Source: Paenibacillus hemerocallicola
GTDB lineage: Bacteria; Bacillota; Bacilli; Paenibacillales; NBRC-103111
Direction of reading: 5' to 3'
Assembly (NCBI RefSeq): GCF_006265175.1
Contig: NZ_VDCQ01000020.1
Coordinates: 62,001-126,000, forward strand
Length of the DNA: 64,000 bases
Numbering within the stretch: position 1 is the stretch's first letter; each line of letters begins with the position of its first letter. Shown piece after piece: positions 55,299 to 63,415 of this stretch. The notes under the pieces are model-generated. The model was given only the letters and a program-made list of their open reading frames with translations, was not told the origin of the DNA and ran no database searches. The position numbers and the translations under genes were made by a program.

Positions 55299-56308
55299 TC
55301 GCGTGTCCTCCTTGCGGCTTCGTCTCTTTCGGGGGCATAGCATCTAGTATTAACCAATTGAAGGGGAAACATAACGAAGCGGCCGATAGGAGAAAGCAAG
55401 CCTTGGGCGGATACGAAAAAAGAGATGATGCGCCGAGTCGTTGTCCGATCGATGGCGTTCATGGCCACCTTTTCGGAAGATTGGACAAACGCGGAAAACC
55501 AGAAGAAGATGACCAAGCGGGGACGGCAACGGAATCGTTCAGATCCGCATCGCCGATCGCAATGCGCCAGTCGAAGTCGACCAAGGCGTTCAGCCCGAAT
55601 AACGACTGGCCTCTGCCGCCTACATCCGGTGTAACCTGTGCGCGTAGACGGGGCTTTCGCTTCGAGGCGGCTTCCCACCATCCGGGCAGCATGACATTCC
55701 AGCCGTCACTGAGCAATTGGCGACTGTTCGCGTTCGGAAGCGTCGCCAGGAGTCTGGCAGCCCATCCGGAAGAACGCTTGATCTTTATATTTGGATTTAC
55801 TACTTCATAGTTGAGCGACCTCCTGATGTGGGATTTTAAGGGCTTTTGACCCGTTGCGTACTTCCATCGTACGGAGGCGCTCTTTTTTATTCAAACTCCA
55901 AATTATTCGACTTTTTTTTCAATCCAAGGCTGCCGCTGTGTCTTTATTCAAGCTAGTCTAAAACTTATTTTTATGAACCTGACGATTTCCAACCACGTAA
56001 CGCGACCCACAAGACGATATTGGAGAAGGCAATCAAAGGGTGGGGTGATGATTACGTGATTGTGTTATTTGAATGTGAAGAGCAATTAGACGAATATAAC
56101 GAACTGCAGGAGTTAAAATAAAGCCGGGCCTCTCGCCTCCAGTTTTATTAGAGACACGACAGAGAAAGCAAAACCGAGGGTTCAGAACGCGAAGAAACGG
56201 AGCGAAAGCTCTGTGAGGAGGGTTCATAAGGACGTAGGCATTTTATTGCGTGGTTAAAGAAGGGAACACGGGATAAACTAATGAAGCTGTTCAATTGAAT
56301 TGCAGCTC
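55299..56308. other. degenerate intergenic stretch upstream of yqhH
   Basis: About 1 kb without an intact gene. It holds a DUF3670 relic (annotated separately) and, near 56020-56121, a short plus-strand tail DDYVIVLFECEEQLDEYNELQ that looks like the end of a lost gene. No glycine riboswitch is seen here, although one often lies near this locus in Bacillus. Confidence 0.45.
55530..55810 (-). pseudogene. relic of a DUF3670 SNF2 helicase
   Basis: One minus-strand frame reads LLSDGWNVMLPGWWEAASKRKPRLRA, then GQSLFGLNALVDFDWRIAIGD, and dissolves after DADLND. This is the pattern of the DUF3670 region at the centre of YwqA-type SNF2 helicases. Both the upstream part and the whole ATPase are missing, so it is a remnant. 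It is not part of the intact helicase gene next door. Confidence 0.65.
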
Positions 56309-56924
56309 TTACGACGCCAAGGCATCCTTCGTAATTTGGGCAATATCGATAGGCGATCGTGATCCTTCGCTAACGATATCGGGTAAAATGTGCTCAAGAA
56401 AGTAGTCGACACAATGAAGCTTGATTCCTTTAATCTTGATCAGTGCAGATCGATACATAACGACGAACTCTTTTTCGGTATTTCCGAGCTGCAGTTCCGT
56501 AAAGGCTTCATAAATTTGATCGAGCTTATCGGCGACCTCCAATATTTTACCTTCAATGGTATCGTCTTTGCCTTCACGCAGCTGTCTGCGGAAAATGTGC
56601 TGAAAAGGTTCAGGAATACGCTCGTCGATGAAATGAGCGATCATGCCTTCTTCCACTTGCTGCAGCATTGCTCGAAGTTCCAGTGAGGAGTGCTTTACAG
56701 GCGTTTTAATATCCCCGATAAAAATCTCACCGTAATCATGACTGCTCGTAATTCCAATCGACGACGACTCCATGACTTTCTTCAATATCTGCCAACGTTT
56801 TGGCGTACTGAACGACTTTCCAGGAATGGGCGGATACACTATGCTCCTGAAATTTGAATTTACCTGGGCAGCGGATAATTCGCTCTAAATCGGTTAACGA
56901 CAAGAAGTACGTATGGATTCCCAT
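56309..56924 (-). pseudogene. YfbR-like HD-domain hydrolase, frameshifted
   Basis: The minus-strand ATG at 56924 (after AGAGAGGA) begins MGIHTYFLSLTDLERIIRC and continues QEHSVSAHSWKVVQYAKTLAD. Near 56743 the frame shifts, and the next frame carries the HD continuation SSHDYGEIFIGDIKTPVKHSS, then a full C-terminus. Together they make about 200 residues of a YfbR/HDDC2-like nucleotide phosphohydrolase with both histidine blocks present. A one-base indel would restore the gene, so a sequencing error or a recent inactivation are both possible. Confidence 0.75.
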
Positions 56925-57338
56925 AGTTTCGATTCCTCTCTGTTTGATGTATGGTACGATGCGATATCTCAAGTATACAACCCATTTGTTAATGGATAGT
57001 TAACTCGACATGAGAGTTAATCTTTACAAAAGTCAGCAAAAGCAGAGGAGGCTTGTCCCTATTGTGCAGGGGGCTTTTTCAGCAGCCTTCCAGGTTAAGG
57101 AAAATGATTTTACTTCGCGTTCAGATGCGGCTGATAAATCCCGAAAAGATTGCCTTCGGTGTCCTGGAAGAGCCCATTATAACTACCGGGACAAGATTGC
57201 GCAAAAACACATCAAGCCGCCGCGGGATCATCGGGCGGCAACATCCCAGAAATAATGTGTAGACTATAGTGCTCAGTAGGTTTGATGCTGTTGCTTCGTG
57301 CTACAATACTATGCTAAATAAAGGGAGTGATATTTGGG
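56925..57338. other. intergenic stretch with a VOC relic
   Basis: Contains the fragment annotated at 57110-57225 and, at its end, the ribosome site AAGGGAG for the GrpB-like gene. Nothing else protein-like is seen. Confidence 0.4.
57110..57225 (-). pseudogene. relic of a VOC (glyoxalase-like) protein, C-terminus
   Basis: A minus-strand frame ends GLFQDTEGNLFGIYQPHLNAK before its stop. This is the typical last strand of VOC/glyoxalase-fold proteins. No upstream body is found. Confidence 0.5.
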
Positions 57339-57853
57339 ATGGGAATTGATGAGATTATTAGTGTAGTTCCTTTTGATGAAAAGTGGACTACCTTATTTCA
57401 AAATGAAAAAGTAAATCTTCTTAAGCTTTTGGGGCCGATGCTATCGACATACAGCATTTCGGCAGCACCTCGGTACAAGGGATGTTTGCAAAACCCATTA
57501 TTGATGTTTTGATAGGTGTGAAAACGCTTGAGTTGAACAACTCCATAACTAACAAACTAATGCAACTTGGTTATGAAGGGTTCGGAGAAACTGGTGTAAA
57601 GGGAAGATTATATTTTCGAAAACGCCAAGAACATGCCTATAATCTAGCTGTCGTAATTTGGAATGGCGAGCAATGGGTAAATAATATTCTCATAAGAAAT
57701 TACTTAAGAGATAACCCACATGTAGCCAAGCAATATCGTGAAAGAAAACTCAACGCCATCAATAAAGGATATACTACACTTCTGTCTTATTCGGACGAGA
57801 AAGCCGAATACGTATCCAATTTACTCGAACAAGCTAAGAAAAGTAGTGGATAG
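57339..57853 (+). pseudogene. GrpB-family nucleotidyltransferase-like gene, frameshifted
   Basis: ATG 57339 begins MGIDEIISVVPFDEKWTTLF. Near 57436 the frame changes, and the family core IDIQHFGSTSVQGMFAKPIID continues in the second frame to a normal C-terminus (LRDNPHVAKQYRERKLNAI). The combined length (about 170) equals intact GrpB proteins. A single indel separates the two parts, so inactivation is recent or an assembly error is present. Confidence 0.75.
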
Positions 57854-57924
57854 GGACAGACAGAACCGTGTATCCCATTGGATTATTTAGATAACCTTTA
57901 ATGGAGCAAAAAGGAGGAATTGAT

Positions 57925-58228
57925 TTGGATTTTTATATCGTAGATGTCTTTGCTGAAAAAAAAGTATCAGGGAAATCAGCTTGCTGTTCTAGTGCCAGAC
58001 AGTAATCTCACAACAAAGGAGTTGCTGCAGATTGCCAAAGAAATTCATTTTTCGGAAACGAGCTTCATCATGTCCAATAAACAGGAAAATGGCGGGTATG
58101 ATATTCGAATCTTCACACCAGATGCGGAGGTGCCCTTCGCGGGACACCCTACCTTGGGCACAGCGTATATCATCAACCGGATTATGGAAAACGGAACGGC
58201 CTCCAATGTCGCTTATCCAATCCAGTAA
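57925..58228 (+). pseudogene. PhzF-family isomerase, frameshifted and truncated
   Basis: TTG 57925 after AAGGAGGAA begins MDFYIVDVFAEKKVSG. An extra A near 57975 shifts the frame, and the next frame gives NQLAVLVPDSNL, then the PhzF core IRIFTPDAEVPFAGHPTLGTA. The protein stops after about 100 of the usual 260-300 residues. The catalytic glutamate region is partly present. It is non-functional. Confidence 0.75.
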
Positions 58229-58645
58229 TCGTGGGAGAACAAGTTGATGAGGACATATCTTCCCATTGGTTTATTGCTCAATCAATTGGTTCAAAATAAC
58301 GGTGAACGATGGTATTGGCTGAAAGAGGATTTTGAATCACTTGGAGATGCTTACGATGATATTGTTGATAATGAATCGTTGCACTGACGGATTCGAGAGT
58401 TCAATGAAGACACGAAGGCAGCCGTCCAAAATGTTCGGCTGCCTTCGCTCAACTAAATGGCAGTTTAGCGCCGTATGGTTTTTATGTGAATGCTGAACAG
58501 AAGATGAAAGACGCCAAAGCGCAGCGAAGGAAGTGGGCTCCTTATGAAAATCTTAATAATTTCTCATGCAAGAAATCATAAACATAGTTACCGACTTTAG
58601 TAAAATAGTAGGATGTTGAGTTCTGTCTGAAAGGAGCTGAAAATC
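58229..58645. other. gap upstream of vanR
   Basis: 417 bp with scraps of decayed coding sequence (for example ERWYWLKEDFESLGDAYDD near 58300 and NGSLAPYGFYVNAEQKMKDA near 58460) and the perfect 11-bp hairpin CGAAGGCAGCC/GGCTGCCTTCG (58413-58447). That hairpin may block read-through into the van operon. The vanR promoter should lie near 58590-58625. The ribosome site GAAAGGAG precedes vanR. Confidence 0.45.
58413..58447 (+). terminator. hairpin insulating the van operon
   Basis: 11-bp perfect stem CGAAGGCAGCC/GGCTGCCTTCG with a 13-base loop. There is no T run, so it may work weakly or protect the RNA end. Confidence 0.4.
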
Positions 58646-59350
58646 ATGTGCGCTAAAGTTCTCGTTGTTGACGATGAACATGAAATAGCGGATTTAATAG
58701 AAGTGTATCTGCGAAATGAAAATTATGAAGTGTTCAAGTTTTACTTTGCAAAGGAAGCTCTTTCCTGCATTGAAACGACGGAGCTTGACCTTGCAATTCT
58801 GGACATCATGCTGCCGGACATCAATGGTTTTACGCTTTGCCAGAAAATACGGGAACAGCATACCTATCCCATCATTATGCTGACGGCCAAAGATGAAGAG
58901 ACGGATAAAATTATGGGGCTAACCTTGGGTGCCGACGACTACATCACAAAACCGTTCCGTCCGCTTGAGATGGTAGCGCGTGTAAAAGCACAGTTGCGGC
59001 GCTATAAAAAATACAACACGACGCAGTCTGCGGCTGTCACTGAGCCTGTAATCGTCCATTCAGGATTGGTTATGGATGTAAACAAGCATGAGTGCCTACT
59101 GAATGAAAAACCTCTTGAACTGACACCCACCGAGTTTTCCATACTCCGCATTTTACTGGAGCGAAAGGGCGGCGTGGTGAGTGCCGAGGAACTATTTCAT
59201 GAGATTTGGAAGGACGAGTATTACAGCAAAAGCAACAATACGATCACCGTTCATATCCGTCACTTGCGTGAAAAAATGGGCGACACTGTAGAAAACCCAA
59301 AGTATATCAAAACAGTTTGGGGGGTCGGCTATAAAATTGAAAAGCAATAA
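58646..59350 (+). CDS. vanR: VanR response regulator
   Basis: 234 residues, ATG after GAAAGGAG. An OmpR-type regulator: receiver domain with the acidic pocket VDDEHE and phosphoacceptor Asp53 (LAILDIMLP), Lys in YITKPFRP, then a winged-helix domain ending TVWGVGYKIEK. The sequence is closer, from memory, to VanR of the vanA type than to VanRB. When phosphorylated by VanS it should activate the downstream resistance genes. Its stop overlaps the vanS start. Confidence 0.93.
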   Translation: MCAKVLVVDDEHEIADLIEVYLRNENYEVFKFYFAKEALSCIETTELDLAILDIMLPDINGFTLCQKIREQHTYPIIMLTAKDEETDKIMGLTLGADDYITKPFRPLEMVARVKAQLRRYKKYNTTQSAAVTEPVIVHSGLVMDVNKHECLLNEKPLELTPTEFSILRILLERKGGVVSAEELFHEIWKDEYYSKSNNTITVHIRHLREKMGDTVENPKYIKTVWGVGYKIEKQ

Positions 59351-60461
59351 GAAGGGCAATTATGCAAGGCTGAAGCGAAAAGCTTTTTTCCAGATGCTAC
59401 TGATTACTGTCACTGCTGCTGGTACCGTCCTTTTGTTGCGGGATATTTTGCGTGGACAGATTGGAGATCGCATCGTTCTATTTCTGATTAATACTTTTTA
59501 TCTGGACAATTCCGATGCACGGATCATCTATCATTATGTATTTCGCAATAACTTAAATATCATTCTGCTTCTTTTGACGCTGTTTTTTCTGGTCATTCTT
59601 TCCCGGTTCTCTATCTTCTGGTTCACAAAATATTTTGATGAAGTCAGCTCCGGCATGGATCGGCTTGTGGAAGATTCAGAGGATAGAATATCCCTCTCCC
59701 CGGAGATGGATTTCATGGAAAATCGTCTGAATACTATAAAGGACAAGTTGAGAAGACAGAAAAAGGCTGCTCAGGAAGCGGAGCAACGCAAAAATGATTT
59801 GGTCGTTTATTTGGCCCACGACATCAGGACTCCGCTTACATCTGTAATAGGTTATTTGAGTTTATTGGACGAGGCTCCCGATATGCCCATGGAGCAGAGA
59901 GTTAAATATACTCACATTACACTCGACAAAGCATATCGCTTGGAGAAACAAATCAACGAATTTTTTGAAATTACCCGGTACAACTTGCAGCAAATCAATC
60001 TGGAAAAGGAAACGATAGACCTTTACTACATGCTTATGCAAATGACAGACGAGTTTTATCCGATCCTATCCGAAAAAGGAAATACCACTGTACTTCACGC
60101 AGACGAAAATTTGACCGTGTACGGCGATCCGGTGAAACTGGCGCGGGTATTCAATAATATTCTGAAAAACGCGGCCGCATACAGCTACCCAAACACGGAA
60201 ATCGTTATTTCCGCAGAGGAAATAGAGGGTTATATAAAGATCGTTTTTCAAAATCAAGGCAATACAATTCCACCGGACAAGCTGGCCGCTATTTTCGAGA
60301 AGTTTTATCGCTTGGATGAAGCGCGCACTTCCGACACTGGCGGTTCCGGGTTAGGGTTGTCCATCGCAAAAGAAATCGTCACCCTGCATGGTGGAACCAT
60401 TGTGGCCCAAAGCAAAAATAACACAGTTACCTTTACGGTATCTTTACCCGTTACACCTTAG
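59337..60461 (+). CDS. vanS: VanS sensor histidine kinase
   Basis: 374 residues, TTG start overlapping vanR by 14 bp. Two membrane helices (about residues 15-37 and 74-97) enclose a short external loop, as in VanA-type VanS. The HAMP-like linker precedes the H-box YLAHDIRTPL with phospho-acceptor His161. The ATPase domain has the N-box NNILKNAAAYS and DTGGSGLGLSIAKE. It senses glycopeptide or its effect on the wall and phosphorylates VanR. The match to VanS of vanA type is strong in the kinase core. Confidence 0.93.
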   Translation: MKSNKKGNYARLKRKAFFQMLLITVTAAGTVLLLRDILRGQIGDRIVLFLINTFYLDNSDARIIYHYVFRNNLNIILLLLTLFFLVILSRFSIFWFTKYFDEVSSGMDRLVEDSEDRISLSPEMDFMENRLNTIKDKLRRQKKAAQEAEQRKNDLVVYLAHDIRTPLTSVIGYLSLLDEAPDMPMEQRVKYTHITLDKAYRLEKQINEFFEITRYNLQQINLEKETIDLYYMLMQMTDEFYPILSEKGNTTVLHADENLTVYGDPVKLARVFNNILKNAAAYSYPNTEIVISAEEIEGYIKIVFQNQGNTIPPDKLAAIFEKFYRLDEARTSDTGGSGLGLSIAKEIVTLHGGTIVAQSKNNTVTFTVSLPVTP

Positions 60462-60500
60462 GAAAACATCAATCTGATATTAGGATTTTCTTAGGAATTA
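60458..60500 (+). promoter_or_regulatory. VanR-box-like repeats and vanW promoter region
   Basis: TTAGGA occurs at 60458, 60480 and 60491, in steps of 22 and 11 bp, so all copies lie on one DNA face. VanA-type VanR sites are repeated GTAGGAAATT-like elements, which these resemble. An AT-rich -10 candidate follows at 60511-60520. Confidence 0.5.
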
Positions 60501-60522
60501 AACAACTCAATATTAAAATACG

Positions 60523-60577
60523 GCCTGTCCGCTTTTGATAACATGGTTTTATCAAAGCAGACAGGCTTTTATTTTGC
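60523..60577 (+). terminator. intrinsic terminator between vanS and vanW
   Basis: A long stem pairs GCCTGTC and GCTTTTGATA with TATCAAAGC and GACAGGC, with one bulged base, and TTTTATTTTG follows. It overlaps a possible upstream vanW start at 60543, which is rejected for that reason. Confidence 0.8.
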
Positions 60578-60596
60578 AGAAAGAAAGGATGTTGTT

Positions 60597-61424
60597 ATGC
60601 CAAGAAAACGTGTTACCCAAATTTTTCCTATGCTTTTACCCTTTAGAAAAAGGCAGCGTGCATTCTGCTTTTACATGGGGATGCATCTGGATAAAAACAG
60701 ATATACGAACAGCTTTTCAAAAACCATACTGCCCTGCAAGGTTTTTGAAACGAGCTGTCCGTTGTATAACCAAAAAACAGGTTTTGATATGATCTATCAG
60801 GAAAACAAGGTTTTCAACCTGAAGCTTGCCGCAGCAAAATTACACACATTAATCATCATGCCGGGCGAGACCTTTTCCTTTTGGAAGGTCATACGGCATG
60901 CGGATAAACAAACGCCTTATAAAGACGGGTTGACAGTGAAGGACGGAATTCTGACCACGGAATACGGAGGTGGCATGTGCCACATGAGCAATCTGTTATT
61001 CTGGATGTTTCTGCACACGCCTTTGACCATTCTTGAACGGCGCGGGCATGACATCAAAGACTTCCCCGAACCGCCAAGCGACACGCCGATGGGTGTTGAC
61101 GCGACCGTTTCGCTGGGATGGATTGACCTGAAGGTAAAAAATGCAACGGAATATACCTTTCAGATATGTATCGCTTTTGATGAGGAATGCATTACGGGCA
61201 GCGTCTTTTCAGATAAAGACATGGGCTGTCATTATGAAATCAAAAATGGAGATCTGATCTATTACAGAGAGAACAATATTGTTTATGAACAGGTGGATGT
61301 ATGGAAAAACCAGATTTCCAACACGACGAATCAGAAAGTGAACTCGGCAGTGGTATATAAAAATGTTTGTGGGATCGGATACAAATTGCCCGATCACATC
61401 AAGGTCATAAAAAAGGATGGTTGA
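60597..61424 (+). CDS. vanW: VanW family protein
   Basis: 275 residues from ATG 60597 after AAGAAAGGATG. It has the VanW pattern: MPRKRVTQIFPMLLPFRKRQ, NKVFNLKLAAAKLHTLIIMPGETFSFW, and the central GGMCHMSNLLFWMFLHTPL with ERRGHD. VanW occurs in vanB, vanM and related clusters, and its role is unknown. It is not needed for resistance in vanA clusters. Here it follows VanA-type regulators directly, without vanY. The last codons overlap the first possible vanH start. Confidence 0.9.
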   Translation: MPRKRVTQIFPMLLPFRKRQRAFCFYMGMHLDKNRYTNSFSKTILPCKVFETSCPLYNQKTGFDMIYQENKVFNLKLAAAKLHTLIIMPGETFSFWKVIRHADKQTPYKDGLTVKDGILTTEYGGGMCHMSNLLFWMFLHTPLTILERRGHDIKDFPEPPSDTPMGVDATVSLGWIDLKVKNATEYTFQICIAFDEECITGSVFSDKDMGCHYEIKNGDLIYYRENNIVYEQVDVWKNQISNTTNQKVNSAVVYKNVCGIGYKLPDHIKVIKKDG

Positions 61425-61428
61425 CACA

Positions 61429-62379
61429 ATGGAGAAAACGGGGATCACGATTTACGGATGTGAAAAGGACGAAGCGGATATGTTCAGGAGGTATTCACCA
61501 CATTATGGTGTTGAACCGACGATCATTAAGTCAGCGGTATCAGCAGAAAACGCCGCGTTGGCATCAGGCAATTGCTGTATAAGCGTTAACCATAAAACGG
61601 AAATAGCGCTTTCCACTCTTCGCGCCCTCAAAGAAAACGGCGTCGCTTACATATCCACAAGAAGCATAGGCTGCAACCACATTGACATTGAAGCGGCTGA
61701 AAAGCTTGGCATTACTATTGGTAATGTAGCTTATTCGCCGGCCAGCGTAGCAGATTTTACTTTGATGTTGATACTCATGTCTATACGAAATGCAAAATCG
61801 GTTTTATGCAGGGCAGACGTCCATGATTACAATCTTTGTGCTGTACCGGGACGGGAACTGCGCGACATGACGGTAGGGATATTGGGGACAGGCCGCATTG
61901 GTCAGGCGGTTATTGATCGGCTAAACGGCTTCGGATGCCGCATACTGGCTTACGACTCTAAAGCCGAATATGTTACTCTGGGCGAACTGCTGCAGCAAAG
62001 TGATATCCTGACGCTTCATATGCCGCTCAATGCTGATACTTACCATATACTTGACCGGAAGCGAATCAAAAGCATGAAACACGGGGCCTTAGTTATTAAC
62101 ACCGCACGCGGTTCTCTTATTGACACAGAGGCGCTGATCTGGGCTCTGGAAAATGGAAGACTGGGGGGCGCCGCATTGGACGTCGTTGAAGGCGAAGAAG
62201 GTATATTCTATCACGACTGTACAAACAAGCCGATCCATAATCAACTTCTGCTGCGACTGCAAAAATTGCCGAATGCGATTATTACGCCGCATACCGCTTT
62301 TTACACAGAACACGCGCTGCAAGATATCGTGGAGAACACGATTCAGAATTGCTTAGAATTCGAAAGGGGAAAAAGATAA
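61429..62379 (+). CDS. vanH: VanH D-lactate dehydrogenase
   Basis: 316 residues from ATG 61429. The in-frame ATG 61417 inside vanW is an alternative. It is a D-2-hydroxyacid dehydrogenase with the NAD-binding GTGRIGQAV (glycine-rich loop near residue 148), catalytic Arg in TARGSL, Glu in GEEGI and His in ITPHTAFYTE. It reduces pyruvate to D-lactate, the substrate for the ligase encoded just downstream. The stop TAA is directly followed by the ligase ATG. Confidence 0.95.
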   Translation: MEKTGITIYGCEKDEADMFRRYSPHYGVEPTIIKSAVSAENAALASGNCCISVNHKTEIALSTLRALKENGVAYISTRSIGCNHIDIEAAEKLGITIGNVAYSPASVADFTLMLILMSIRNAKSVLCRADVHDYNLCAVPGRELRDMTVGILGTGRIGQAVIDRLNGFGCRILAYDSKAEYVTLGELLQQSDILTLHMPLNADTYHILDRKRIKSMKHGALVINTARGSLIDTEALIWALENGRLGGAALDVVEGEEGIFYHDCTNKPIHNQLLLRLQKLPNAIITPHTAFYTEHALQDIVENTIQNCLEFERGKR

Positions 62380-63411
62380 ATGAACAAGCTCAAGATTGCC
62401 GTTTTATTCGGAGGCTGTTCAGAAGAACATGCTGTCTCAATAAAATCCGCACAGGAGATCGCCAGAAACCTTGACCCAGAGAAATTTGATCCGCTTTACA
62501 TCGGGATAACCAAAGCCGGTGGATGGAAGCTCTGCGATTATCCTGATGCGAATTGGGAAAGCGGAAATTGCATTCCCGCCATTTTGTCGCCGGACAGAAA
62601 TGTCCACGGGTTGATTGTGTTGGAGCAGGGAGAATATAAGATCATCCGTCTGGATATTGTGTTTCCTGCTTTGCATGGAAAAATGGGGGAGGATGGCGCA
62701 ATGCAGGGACTGTTGGAGCTTTCCGGCATTCCCTACGTAGGCTGCGATATCCAGAGCTCAGCGCTGTGCATGGACAAGTCTTTGGCTTATGTGATCGTAA
62801 GAAACGCAGGAATCGCTACGCCTGATTTTTTGACATTCAACAAAGGTGACATGCCAGACTCGGAGCAATTGGTTTATCCTGTCTTTGTTAAACCAGCCCG
62901 TTCCGGATCGTCTTTTGGTGTCGGTAAGGTATGCAATATGGACGAATTGCCAGAGGCCATCGAAAACGCAAGGCAATATGATACAAAAATTCTGATTGAG
63001 CAAATGATTTCCGGCAGCGAGGTAGGCTGCGCAGTGTTGGGAAACGGTAACGACTTGTTTGTTGGTGAAGTGGATCAAATCCAGTTATCACATGGCATCT
63101 TCCGAATCCATCAGGAAAAAAATCCGGAGAACGGTTCTGAAAACTCTACGATCAAGGTTCCAGCCGATATTTCAGATCAGGATATGAAACGGGTACAAGA
63201 AGCAGCGAAGCTCGTTTATCGGGCATTGGGCTGCAGCGGGCTTGCTCGTGTGGATATGTTTCTACAGGAAGACGGGCAGGTCGTGCTCAATGAAGTCAAC
63301 ACAATGCCTGGTTGTACCTCATACAGCCGCTATCCAAGAATGATGGCCGCCGCCGGCTTAACGCTTGCCGATGTGATTGAACGCGTTGTTGCATTAGCGA
63401 TGGAGGGATAA
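62380..63411 (+). CDS. D-alanine--D-lactate ligase, Van type
   Basis: 343 residues, ATP-grasp fold, starting immediately after the vanH stop with GAAAGGGG as ribosome site. Key features are FGGCSEEH at the N-terminus, PALHGKMGEDG, VKPARSGSSFGV (ATP-binding loop), His244 in FRIHQE, which in VanA-type enzymes selects D-lactate, and NEVNTMPG. It joins D-Ala and D-Lac, so cell-wall precursors no longer bind vancomycin. It looks equally close to VanA, VanB and VanD types by eye, so no letter is assigned. Position 312 is Cys where these ligases normally have Phe. Confidence 0.93.
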   Translation: MNKLKIAVLFGGCSEEHAVSIKSAQEIARNLDPEKFDPLYIGITKAGGWKLCDYPDANWESGNCIPAILSPDRNVHGLIVLEQGEYKIIRLDIVFPALHGKMGEDGAMQGLLELSGIPYVGCDIQSSALCMDKSLAYVIVRNAGIATPDFLTFNKGDMPDSEQLVYPVFVKPARSGSSFGVGKVCNMDELPEAIENARQYDTKILIEQMISGSEVGCAVLGNGNDLFVGEVDQIQLSHGIFRIHQEKNPENGSENSTIKVPADISDQDMKRVQEAAKLVYRALGCSGLARVDMFLQEDGQVVLNEVNTMPGCTSYSRYPRMMAAAGLTLADVIERVVALAMEG

Positions 63412-63415
63412 GAAT

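Noticed and set aside
55286..55810. 174-residue plus-strand frame
   Set aside because: The opposite strand carries recognisable DUF3670 sequence. This frame does not.
60543..60596. Upstream start for VanW
   Set aside because: The start codon lies in the terminator loop, and the 18 extra residues do not fit the family.
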